Program-made: the position numbers and the translations under genes
Part shown: one piece after another, positions 56,093-64,000 of the stretch
How the letters are laid out: each line of letters opens with the position of its first letter
How positions within the stretch are numbered: the first letter of the stretch is position 1
The notes under the pieces: model-generated
Databases searched by the model: none
Told to the model about the DNA's origin: nothing
What the model saw: the letters and a program-made list of their open reading frames with translations, nothing else
NCBI RefSeq assembly: GCF_030815095.1
Contig: NZ_JAUSWF010000006.1
Location: forward strand, 62,001-126,000
Direction: 5' to 3'
Length of the DNA: 64,000 nucleotides
Source: Aedoeadaptatus ivorii
Lineage (GTDB): Bacteria > Bacillota > Clostridia > Tissierellales > Peptoniphilaceae

Positions 56093-58040
56093 GTCCCTCT
56101 ACCGGCGCCTGGCCGCGGACGGCATCCGCCACGACAAAAAACTCTATATCCCCTATATCGCCATGGGCACCCTGTTTTTTATCCTCGCTTTAACCATGAT
56201 CTCGATCGTAGGTGAGCCGGCGCTTCAAAAAATGGCCGGCATGACCCAACTGTCTATGATTCTGACGCTGGGCGTCATTATCGTCATGATCTTCGGCGTG
56301 CTCGCCCTCGACGGCGGCTATAAATTTATTCGCAAACAGCGCATGGAAGAAGAGGCGCTTTACTTGGTGCTGGGCATGGAGCGCAAACACCTGCGCTTGA
56401 TCGAAGCCTGGGAAATGCTCTTTATCGCGGGCCCCGTGATCCTTTTGGGCACGATATTGGGATCGGTCTTTTACCGCCTGTCTTTGGGATTTTTTATCAA
56501 GACCTTAAAGACCGAGAGCAAAATCGGCGCCGTGGGTCTGTTTCCGCAGCCGCAGGGGATTCTCCTCGTCATCGCGGGCTTTGTGCTCGTGTTTGCCCTG
56601 GTCTATGTCCTCGGCATAAAGCGGGGGAGCATCCGCGCCATTATGGACGAAAGTCGCGCCGGGGAAAAGAAGCCCCGCTTTCCCAAACTCTTCGGCGTGC
56701 TGGGCGCCATCTGCATCGCCATCGGCTACTATCTGAGCCTTTCCGCCGACAACCCCCTAAACGCCATTCCGCGCTTTTTCATCGCCGTCGCCTTTGTCAT
56801 CGTCGGTACCTACTGGGCGCTGTCCTTTCTCGTGGGCGTCATCGTCGGGCTCTTAAAGAAGAACAAAAAATTCTATCTCAAACCCAAGAACTTCGCCGCC
56901 GTGGCGGGCCTCGCCTACCGCGTGTCGTATAGCGGAAAGAGCCTCGCCAATATCGCCATCCTCTCCACCTGCTTTCTCGTGGTCTGCGTCTCGGGCACCA
57001 GCCTCTACTACGGGGCCGAAGCCATCGGCGCCAAGCAGTGGCCCTCGCCGGCGGAGATTATCGTCTTTGCCGAAGACGGCATACAAGACGCCGATACCGC
57101 CTACGAAAAGCTCGATGCCGCCATAGCGCGCGCCGGCCTCAAGGGCAAGGGCCGCCACATCGATTCTTTGAGCGTGCCCGTCACCCGATCGGGCGATGCG
57201 CTGACCGTGGCAGACGACGTGGACTGGAACCGGCTGAGCCGCTACGAAAACTTCGCCCTCTTCTACGAGCGCGATCGCAAAGACAGAGACGACGTCGATC
57301 TCCTCGCCGTGGGCGATACCCCCGTCGAAGACGTGGTCGTAGGCGGCCGCCGATTTACCGTCGGTACGGCGGGGGACTACAAAAACGCCATCGCCCAGAC
57401 CGAGATGCCCCTGGGCAAAAACGGGCTCTATCTCGCCGCGAACGAAGCCGTATTTACGGAACTGCGACAAATGTTCAATCAAGGCGCCGCCTATGGCGCG
57501 GGCGTAGAATACCACTACGTCTTTGAAGAGGTGGAGGGCGAGGCGCGCTTTTCCGCCTACGAAAAACTGCGGAACGATCCCGACAAACTGCCCCTGCGCG
57601 TGATCGACCGCGAAGAGACCATGAACGAATTCTACGCCTTCTACGGCGCCATCTTCTTTACCGGCTTTTGCCTGGGCGCGGGCTTTCTGCTCGCCACGGG
57701 ATTTTCCATCTACTACAAACAACTCTCCGAAGGCTATGCCGACAAAAAGCGCTTTGCCATCCTTCGCGATCTGGGCATGACCGACAAAGAGGCGAAACAA
57801 GTCATCCGCACCCAAATCTCCGCCGTATTTATACTGCCCGTCCTCTTCGCTTTGGTGCACGGCATCTTCGCCTATCCCTCCGTGGAAAAAATACTCACCA
57901 TCCTGCTGATGGGCGTCAACGGCCGCGCGACATTCCTGCTCTGTTGCGTACTCAGCTATCTCTTCTACCTGGCGTACTACTTCCTCGTCTACGCCCGCAC
58001 GCGCAAGACCTACGAAGAACTCGTACTGCACGAAAAATAG
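56085..58040 (+). CDS. BceB-type FtsX-family permease
   Basis: 651 residues from ATG 56085, which overlaps the ATPase stop behind GGGGAGGGG. About ten membrane helices and one large extracellular domain (about residues 310-510) between helices 7 and 8, the length and plan of BceB. Known role of Bce systems: sense and resist cell-wall-targeting peptide antibiotics such as bacitracin, with a BceRS two-component system. With the ATPase gene split, the transporter should be inactive while the ICE is integrated. Confidence 0.88.
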   Translation: MFKSLYRRLAADGIRHDKKLYIPYIAMGTLFFILALTMISIVGEPALQKMAGMTQLSMILTLGVIIVMIFGVLALDGGYKFIRKQRMEEEALYLVLGMERKHLRLIEAWEMLFIAGPVILLGTILGSVFYRLSLGFFIKTLKTESKIGAVGLFPQPQGILLVIAGFVLVFALVYVLGIKRGSIRAIMDESRAGEKKPRFPKLFGVLGAICIAIGYYLSLSADNPLNAIPRFFIAVAFVIVGTYWALSFLVGVIVGLLKKNKKFYLKPKNFAAVAGLAYRVSYSGKSLANIAILSTCFLVVCVSGTSLYYGAEAIGAKQWPSPAEIIVFAEDGIQDADTAYEKLDAAIARAGLKGKGRHIDSLSVPVTRSGDALTVADDVDWNRLSRYENFALFYERDRKDRDDVDLLAVGDTPVEDVVVGGRRFTVGTAGDYKNAIAQTEMPLGKNGLYLAANEAVFTELRQMFNQGAAYGAGVEYHYVFEEVEGEARFSAYEKLRNDPDKLPLRVIDREETMNEFYAFYGAIFFTGFCLGAGFLLATGFSIYYKQLSEGYADKKRFAILRDLGMTDKEAKQVIRTQISAVFILPVLFALVHGIFAYPSVEKILTILLMGVNGRATFLLCCVLSYLFYLAYYFLVYARTRKTYEELVLHEK

Positions 58041-58050
58041 GAGAAAGGCC

Positions 58051-58941
58051 ATGAAAAAAGCAATCAAAATCCTTGTCGTTCTCGTCGTCGCACTGCTCCT
58101 CGCCGTCGTCGCCGCCTTCCACTTCTTCGGCACCCAAATTCGCCTTTTGACCGGACGGCCCCTATACCTTATCCCGCCGAGCCCCGTCGCCCTGGCGGAA
58201 GAGGCCATCTACTGCATGAACCTGCAGGGCCTATATGCCGAGGGTGATGCGTGGCAGCAGGCGAAAGAAACCCTGCGGAAAGAGGCCGAGGCCGCCGAGA
58301 GCCGCGAAGCGGTATACGATGCCATCGACCGCGCCGCAAAAGTCGCCGGGGGCAAACACTCCGCCTACTACGCCCATGAAAAAGTAGAAGCGCTCCCCTT
58401 CGAGCGACCCACGGCAAAAATACAAGACGACGTGCTTGTTCTTCACTTGCCCGGCTTTATGGGCACTGCAGCCGAGGGAAAAATCTATGCAAAAATCCTA
58501 AGCGATGCCATCGAAGCCGGCGGCTATCGCCGCATCGTCGTCGACCTCACCGACAACGACGGCGGCAATATGTATCCCATGCTCGCCGGCCTTTCCGCCA
58601 CCCTCGACGACGGCGTACTCTTTCGCTTTCGCGATCGCCACGAGCAGACCCCCGATGTGGAAATCGGAAAAGCGAACATCCCCGGCGCAGAGAAAAAAAG
58701 CGTCGACGTGCCCGTCGAAGTGCAAATCGGCCCCGGCACCGCAAGCTCCGGCGAAATGGTCGCCCTCGCCTACAAAGGTGCGGACAACGCCACCCTCACC
58801 GGAGAACCCACCGCCGGCTACAACACCGCCAACATCCTCATCCCCCTCTACGAAAGCGATCTGCAACTCACCACCTCCAAAACCGTCGATCGGGAAGGAG
58901 AAGTATGGGAAGACAGACCCATTCCCCCCGACGGGGCATAA
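58051..58941 (+). CDS. S41-family peptidase-like protein
   Basis: 296 residues. An N-terminal membrane anchor or signal (about 5-25) precedes a helical part and an S41 (C-terminal processing peptidase) core: VVDLTDNDGGNMYPML and GPGTASSGEM, with Ser232 the likely nucleophile, then GEPTAGYNT. No PDZ domain is seen. It begins 10 bases after the permease, behind AGGAGAAAGG, so is probably in the same operon. Extracytoplasmic protease of unknown substrate. Confidence 0.82.
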   Translation: MKKAIKILVVLVVALLLAVVAAFHFFGTQIRLLTGRPLYLIPPSPVALAEEAIYCMNLQGLYAEGDAWQQAKETLRKEAEAAESREAVYDAIDRAAKVAGGKHSAYYAHEKVEALPFERPTAKIQDDVLVLHLPGFMGTAAEGKIYAKILSDAIEAGGYRRIVVDLTDNDGGNMYPMLAGLSATLDDGVLFRFRDRHEQTPDVEIGKANIPGAEKKSVDVPVEVQIGPGTASSGEMVALAYKGADNATLTGEPTAGYNTANILIPLYESDLQLTTSKTVDREGEVWEDRPIPPDGA

Positions 58942-58944
58942 ATG

Positions 58945-58971
58945 AACGGACGCACATCGCGTCCGTTTTTT
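58945..58971 (+). terminator. Terminator of the bce/S41 operon
   Basis: AACGGACGC (58945-58953) pairs with GCGTCCGTT (58959-58967), then a T run. Confidence 0.93.
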
Positions 58972-59027
58972 TGTGGGGGAAACGGGGGGAGTGTGTTTCG
59001 GGAGAGGCTTCTATGCAGACTTTTTCT

Positions 59028-60230
59028 AGGGAACGAGATTCTTCGACTCGGAATAAATTCCTCGCTCAGAATGACAAAGAGGCGTGATATAAACATTGTC
59101 ATCCTGAGCGGAGCGCAGCAGAGTCGAACGGATCTCCCAGAGTTATTGCGTGACAAATTGACGGTAAAAGTCTTAACGCGCGTCTCGGCCTTGGTTTCTA
59201 CGCGGACTGCCTCTAGTGAACGAGATTCTTCGACTCGGAACGGAGTTCCTCGCTCAGAATGACAGGAGGGGCGTGACAAAAACACTGTCATCCTGAGCGG
59301 AGCGAAGCGAAGTCGAATGGATCTCGAGTAGGCTATTGCGGGTCGACTGTTTGCACGATGCCTATGGCGTGTTTTATTGCTTGACGTAGTAGGGATGGTT
59401 GCGCGTCTCGGCCTCGACTTCTATGCAGTCTTTTTCCAGAGACCGAGATTCTTCGACTCGGAACAGAGTTCCTCGCTCAGAATGACAATAAGAGGTGGTT
59501 GCGCAAACAAAGACAGAGCGTGACAAAAATCTTGTCATCCTGAATAGAGGCGGACGTCGGTCCATAAGCTATCGCACTTTCTCCCTTGTCATCCTGAGCG
59601 GAGCGAAGCGGAGTCGAACGGATCTCCGTATCCTATTGCGGGTCGCCGGGTTGCATGGTGCCTATTGCGTGTCTTATCGCCGGAAACTGAGGGCACAGTC
59701 GTGCGTTTCGGCTTTGGCTTCTATGTAGACTCAATATAGCGTACGAGATTCTTCGACTCGGAACGAAGTTTCTCGCTCAGAATGACAGGGGGGGCGTGAC
59801 AAAAACACTGTCATCCTGAGCGAAGTCGAATGGATCTCGAGTAGGCTATTGCGGGTCGACTGTTTGCACGATGCCTATGGCGTGTTTTATTGCTTGACGT
59901 AGTAGGGATGGTTGCGCGTCTCGGCCTCGACTTCTTCGCAGTCTTTTTCTAGGGAACGAGATTCTTCGACTCGGAACAGGGTTCCTCGCTCAGAATGACA
60001 GGGGGGCGTGACAAAAACACTGTCATCCTGAGCGGAGCGAAGCGAAGTCGAATGGATCTCGAGTAGGCTATTGCGGGTCGACTGTTTGCACGATGTCTAT
60101 GGCGTGTTTTATTGCCTGCGCAATAGGGATGACCGTGCGTCTCGGCCTCGACTTCTTCGCAGTCTTTTTCTAGGGAACGAGATTCTTCGACGCGAAACGA
60201 AATCTCGCTCAGGACAATAGGCGCGGATAA
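59028..60230. repeat. Tandem array of long palindromic intergenic repeats
   Basis: A gene-free 1.2 kb made of about six units beginning near 59030, 59218, 59440, 59742, 59955 and 60177. Each starts GAGATTCTTCGACTCGG...CTCGCTCAGAATGACA, and most continue to the inverted counterpart TGTCATCCTGAGCGGAGCG...GTCGAA(T/C)GGATCTC. The two halves are reverse complements, so each unit can form a long hairpin. Several units also share a further 110 bases (GAGTAGGCTATTGCGGGTCG to TCGGCCTCGACTTCT). The TCATCCTGAGCG/CGCTCAGAATGA core recurs as an intergenic repeat in unrelated bacteria. All short frames inside are repeat artefacts. Confidence 0.9.
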
Positions 60231-60242
60231 TTTTTGGCGGAA

Positions 60243-60263
60243 GAAAAACCCCTCCGCCAGGGG
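60243..60263 (-). terminator. Terminator of the YhgE/Pip operon
   Basis: On the minus strand CCCCT-GGCGG-AGGGG is followed by TTTTT, about 12 bases after the end of the YhgE/Pip gene. Confidence 0.8.
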
Positions 60264-60274
60264 AAGGGTTGCAT

Positions 60275-62455
60275 TCACATGATTTTTGTATCTTCCAATT
60301 TTTCCGAAAAGGCGGTGTTTAGTCGCATAACGGGTTTTCGCAGTACGAGGCCCAAAAGGAGAGCGCCGGCCAGGTAGTTTTGTAGCAGAAGGAGTTCGCG
60401 CCAAAAAGTATTTTTGTAAAAGCCGCCGATGGCTTCTTTCATAGCGTTCATGCTGTGCACAAAGGGCAGAAAGGGATAGATACGGCGGAAGAAGGGCGGC
60501 GCCACATCGATGGGGAAGGTGCCGCCGGAACCCGCAACTTGGACGACCATGAGTACGACACAAAGGGCTTTTCCGATGTCGCCGAAGGAGATGGTGAGGG
60601 TGTAGATGAGTATGGTGAAAATGAATCCCGACACCCAGCCGGCAAGCAGAAAGTGGAAGGGGTGGGGGCATTGAATGCCGAGGAAGTAGAGGTCTCCCAG
60701 GGCGATAAGGCTGCTTTGAACGAAGGAGATAAAAAGGAAGAGGCCCAGCCGACCGAAGTAGGTTTGATAGGGCTTGAATTTGCCGTATTTTTTACGATAA
60801 GAATCGGGCGTTTCCACATGGATCAGCGCGACTTGTATAACGGCACCGACCCATAGGGAGAGGGTGGAGTAGAAAGCGGCCATGGCGGAGCCGTAATTTT
60901 CGACGGGATAAACCCGGTGTACCGCGGTTTGAACGGGGCGGGAGAGGAACCGGCTCACCGTATCGGAATCCTGTGCCAAAAGGCGATCGAGTTTTTCCGA
61001 TTCGGGCGCGTTTTCTACCTCCATGGTGCGCGAGTAGAGTCCGTCGACGCTGCGCTTTGCGTTGTCGAGCAGTTGTACCGACGCGTCCATATTTGCGTTC
61101 AGCCGCCCGAGGTCGTTTTGTATATCGGCGGAAAGAGCGGCCACTTGTGCGGTGGCGGCATCGGCGCTCTGCCAGGCGTCCTCGAGATTGCCACGCGTTT
61201 CGTCGAGGTCGCTTTTTACGCGCGCAAATCGCCCCATGACGCCGTTGGAAAAGTCGCCGCGGAGCGCTTCGAGGTTTTCGCGATTCTTCTTTTGTAAGGA
61301 TGCAAATTTTTCCTGTAGGGCGTCGGCTTCTTCTCGGGTCAGATTCTTTTTTTCCGTCGCGGTGCGCAGGGTTGAAATCATGGATTCTTCGAAGGCGATG
61401 CTCCGCTCGATTTTTGCATTTGCCGCATCGAGGCCCGTAAGCGGTGCGGGGAGCGCCTCGTTAAATTCTGTCAGTTTGTCCTGCACATGGCGTTTGTCCT
61501 CGACATCCTGTGTGAGGGTCTGCACTAGCGACTCGGTGGCGGCGATGGATTGCGCCATATTGTCGTCCGCGCGGACAAAGGCGTCATCTACGTCGCTAGA
61601 AAGTCGGTCTAAGTAGTCGAGGTTTTGGTCGACGCTTTGTTTTAAGGCGTCGTTTAAGGGCGCAAGGGATGCCTCTGTCTGTTTCAAGTTTTCGCGTCCG
61701 CTCTTCAAATCGTGCATAGCGCCCGTTACGGTATCGGATGAGATTTCCATAAAGCCGTCGGCCGTCGCCATCACATTCGAAGAGGAGCGGGCGAGGCTCT
61801 GAAAGGCGCGAAGGGTGGAGATTTGTCCGCTCAGCGAATTCGACGTTTTTTGCAGCCGTTCCCTTAATGTGGCGAGCACATCGTCTTCGTTTGAGGCGCG
61901 CACTTGGTCGGAAAAAGAAAGGATGCTGTCGAAGGAGGTGGCGTAGAGGGTCTTGGTAAATGTTTCTTTTACCATATCGGTGACGGCGCCGGCGCCCTTG
62001 CCGGTGACTTTGGGCGCGATGGCGTTTTTCTTTTCGTTGCCGTAATATAAAAGCGACGGCGCTTCGGCCTCGGGGGAAAGGAACGAGAACATTTTTTGGC
62101 TAAAATCGGCAGGGATGACGATGGCGGCGTAGTATTTGCCGCTTTTTACCCCGGCAATGGCCTCATCTTTGTCGGTGAAGGTCCAGTCCATCTGATCGTT
62201 GACGCCGAGATTCAGCTTGATCTTTTCGCCGATATTGACGCGGGCGGGCACGAAGGCGGGGGTGTAGCCTTCGTCCTCGTTTGCGATTGCGACTCGGATT
62301 CCCGCGGTTTCCGTATAGGGATCCCAGGAGGCGGCGATGTTGAACCAGGCATAAAGACAGGGGATTAGGCTGACGCCCAACACGACCACCAGGACGATGC
62401 TGTTGTCTTTGAGGCGCATAAAATCCTCTTTTATGTGATTAAAAATCATCTTCAT
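60275..62455 (-). CDS. YhgE/Pip-family membrane protein
   Basis: 726 residues. The N-terminal membrane helix and GVSLIPCLYAWFNIAASWDPY motif, then a VAIANEDEG extracytoplasmic Pip domain, a long coiled-coil region (about 190-480) and about six C-terminal helices (from about 520) with GGTFPIDVAPPFFRRIYPFLPFVHSMNAMKE. This is the full YhgE/Pip architecture, related to ABC-2 permeases and to phage-infection protein and type VII secretion accessory proteins. It starts inside the end of the upstream paralogue (17-base overlap), so the two form an operon. Confidence 0.9.
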   Translation of the reverse strand: MKMIFNHIKEDFMRLKDNSIVLVVVLGVSLIPCLYAWFNIAASWDPYTETAGIRVAIANEDEGYTPAFVPARVNIGEKIKLNLGVNDQMDWTFTDKDEAIAGVKSGKYYAAIVIPADFSQKMFSFLSPEAEAPSLLYYGNEKKNAIAPKVTGKGAGAVTDMVKETFTKTLYATSFDSILSFSDQVRASNEDDVLATLRERLQKTSNSLSGQISTLRAFQSLARSSSNVMATADGFMEISSDTVTGAMHDLKSGRENLKQTEASLAPLNDALKQSVDQNLDYLDRLSSDVDDAFVRADDNMAQSIAATESLVQTLTQDVEDKRHVQDKLTEFNEALPAPLTGLDAANAKIERSIAFEESMISTLRTATEKKNLTREEADALQEKFASLQKKNRENLEALRGDFSNGVMGRFARVKSDLDETRGNLEDAWQSADAATAQVAALSADIQNDLGRLNANMDASVQLLDNAKRSVDGLYSRTMEVENAPESEKLDRLLAQDSDTVSRFLSRPVQTAVHRVYPVENYGSAMAAFYSTLSLWVGAVIQVALIHVETPDSYRKKYGKFKPYQTYFGRLGLFLFISFVQSSLIALGDLYFLGIQCPHPFHFLLAGWVSGFIFTILIYTLTISFGDIGKALCVVLMVVQVAGSGGTFPIDVAPPFFRRIYPFLPFVHSMNAMKEAIGGFYKNTFWRELLLLQNYLAGALLLGLVLRKPVMRLNTAFSEKLEDTKIM

Positions 62456-64000
62456 AGGCGTCGTTCCCTTTCACATATAGCAGCAATTCGTCTTCGTCCA
62501 TGGCCATGAGTCGTTGTTGTCGCCGATACCGAAAGCGGCGTAGCTCCAACACGATCAGATAGATGGCGAGGAGAATAATGGTGACGACCCAAATCACCAA
62601 ATAGCGGATCTTCGATTCCATACTGAACATGAGCACTAGAAAAACCAGGGGGATCGCGAAAATCGAAAGAAACGCAAGTGTCTTTTTGCGCTCGTAACGA
62701 TGGAAGAAGCGTGCGTGTTTTTGACGGATTTTCTCTTTTTCTGCCTCGTCGCCGGCGAGGAGCGCGAGGATAAAATCGCCGCGGATGGGTTCTTTTTCGT
62801 GTGGATATTCCGCGTGGATCAGTTCGCTTTCGGCGAGCTTTGCATCAAAGGTTCGGCTTACGCTCCGGAGCAGCTTGGGGCCGTAGATTCCCAGTAGAAA
62901 CGAAAGGGGCACGTAAGAGATGAGTATGCCCCAATCCTGTAAAAAGTGCGGCGTATAAATGCCGAGCATGGTTTCGCGCAGGCCGTCGATGCCGTAATGA
63001 AAGGGCAAAAATGGATACAGCGAACGGAAGAAGTTCGACATCATCTCGATGGGATAGGTGCCCGAGGAACCGGGGATCTGCAGAATGAGGAGAATCACCG
63101 CCATCGCCTTACCGATATTGCGAAAGGTGACGGTAAGGGCGTAGATAATCGATACATAGGCGAATGAAGAGATAAGCGTGGTGAGGACAAAGAGCACAGG
63201 ATGGACGCATTGCACCTTAAGGAGCCACAAATCGCCTACAGAAACCACCAGTGCCTGGATTTGTCCCAGGATCACAAACAACTTCCACCGGCCCAAAAAG
63301 GCATCGGCAGCGGTGAAGTCGGCAATCTCTTCGTCTTTGTCGACGTCGATTTTTAGAATCGAGATCAAAATCATGCCGCCGACCCACAGGGCCAGATCCG
63401 TGAAAAATGGCGCCATGGCGCTGCCGTAGTTATCGCTCTTATAGATCGTATGCTCTTCGATGACGACCGGATCGCCCATAAAGGCGGAGAACCGCTTGGC
63501 ATCGATATTCGGAAGAGAGAGCAACTTTTCGTAAAGTGGACCGCGCCCCAGCTGGGCGAGATCGGTGCGCAGACCCTCTATGCCCGCCTCCGCCGAAGCG
63601 AGGCTCTCGAGACCCGCGGCGACGGTATTCCGAGATTCTTTAGTGAGATATTCCATCTCTTCCAGCACTTGGTCGAATTCGTCGAGCAACAGCGGCATGG
63701 ACGACAGCGTGCCCGAAAAGCGCGCGTTGACTCGATTCAGCATATCGAAATTCTGCTCCAAAAGCAGCCGCACATTTGCGCCCACCTTATCGCGGGTCGC
63801 GTTGTTCTCGTCGGAAACCGTCCGCAGGCGCTTTTGTATGGCGCCATGACTTCGGTCCAATTCGCCGAGGGCATCGTCGAGCAATTCGCTTTGTTTTTCG
63901 ATGTCGGCCAAAATGGTCCCGTTTCGTGCGTTGATATTCTGCCACTGTTCCAATACGTTCAACGGTTTGCTTTCTGCGGGTAGGGGATCGATCGATTCCA
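62439..64000 (-). CDS. YhgE/Pip-family membrane protein, 5'-partial
   Basis: The frame is open to the right edge, so the N-terminus lies outside the window; about 519 residues are visible. A coiled-coil region is followed by about five or six membrane helices with GTYPIEMMSNFFRSLYPFLPFHYGIDGLRETM, parallel to the downstream protein. A basic cytoplasmic segment and two more helices follow near the C-terminus (FLSIFAIPLVFLVLMF, LVIWVVTIILLAIYLIVLEL), an extension its paralogue lacks. Paired YhgE genes suggest a heteromeric transporter-like complex. Confidence 0.88.
   Translation of the reverse strand, partial: ESIDPLPAESKPLNVLEQWQNINARNGTILADIEKQSELLDDALGELDRSHGAIQKRLRTVSDENNATRDKVGANVRLLLEQNFDMLNRVNARFSGTLSSMPLLLDEFDQVLEEMEYLTKESRNTVAAGLESLASAEAGIEGLRTDLAQLGRGPLYEKLLSLPNIDAKRFSAFMGDPVVIEEHTIYKSDNYGSAMAPFFTDLALWVGGMILISILKIDVDKDEEIADFTAADAFLGRWKLFVILGQIQALVVSVGDLWLLKVQCVHPVLFVLTTLISSFAYVSIIYALTVTFRNIGKAMAVILLILQIPGSSGTYPIEMMSNFFRSLYPFLPFHYGIDGLRETMLGIYTPHFLQDWGILISYVPLSFLLGIYGPKLLRSVSRTFDAKLAESELIHAEYPHEKEPIRGDFILALLAGDEAEKEKIRQKHARFFHRYERKKTLAFLSIFAIPLVFLVLMFSMESKIRYLVIWVVTIILLAIYLIVLELRRFRYRRQQRLMAMDEDELLLYVKGNDAYEDDF

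Noticed and set aside
56853..58208. 451-residue open frame on the minus strand
   Set aside because: It is antisense to the BceB-type permease and S41 genes, which have clear motifs and ribosome sites; long antisense frames are expected in GC-rich DNA.
59028..60230. CRISPR array
   Set aside because: Units differ in length and are themselves palindromic; there are no uniform spacers and no cas genes.

Overview
The window joins two unlike DNAs. Positions 1 to about 55,465 are very AT-rich (roughly 30% GC by eye) and carry the right part of an integrative and conjugative element (ICE). From about 55,466 to 64,000 the DNA is GC-rich (near 60%) and looks like host chromosome. BceB-type permease, YhgE/Pip proteins, codon use and gene style suggest a Bacillota (Clostridia/Tissierellia-like) host; the species cannot be read from the sequence. 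No rRNA, tRNA or CRISPR array was found.

ICE backbone: the 3' part of a giant methylase/SNF2-helicase fusion gene (1-9867), an OB-fold-like protein (9901-11043), a relaxase and MobC pair on the minus strand (22056-23794) with a candidate oriT beside it, a sigma-70 region 4 protein (48301), a 55-residue protein (49171), three consecutive large serine recombinases (49437-54403) and a KilA-N protein (54593). The type IV secretion genes must lie left of the window. The right end sits inside the Walker A codons of a BceA-type ABC ATPase gene, so the host gene is split.

Cargo 1 (11.1-22.0 kb): a two-component system, an ABC ATPase with two related permeases, a radical SAM/SPASM peptide maturase, a 65-residue Cys-rich precursor peptide, an ABC exporter and a VanZ-like protein. 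This reads as a self-regulated RiPP system. It is bracketed by two near-identical degenerate group II intron remnants in direct orientation about 10.3 kb apart.

Cargo 2 (24.4-47.9 kb): a metallophore cluster resembling, from memory, the equibactin locus of Streptococcus equi ICESe2 and the yersiniabactin system. It holds a DtxR-family repressor, type II thioesterase, phosphopantetheinyl transferase, aryl-AMP ligase, an HMWP2-like NRPS (ArCP-Cy-A-MT/E-PCP-Cy-PCP), a second NRPS (docking-Cy-A-PCP-TE), a thiazolinyl imide reductase, a TetR regulator, an ECF-type transporter (S, T, fused A-A), a YbtP/YbtQ-like ABC pair and a MATE efflux protein. No polyketide synthase or salicylate synthase is present. 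A consensus promoter followed by a perfect GTTAGC-N4-GCTAAC box before the thioesterase suggests iron control by the DtxR protein.

Host part: the split BceA-type ATPase, BceB-type permease, an S41 peptidase, about 1.2 kb of long palindromic repeats and two YhgE/Pip membrane proteins on the minus strand, the last cut by the window edge.
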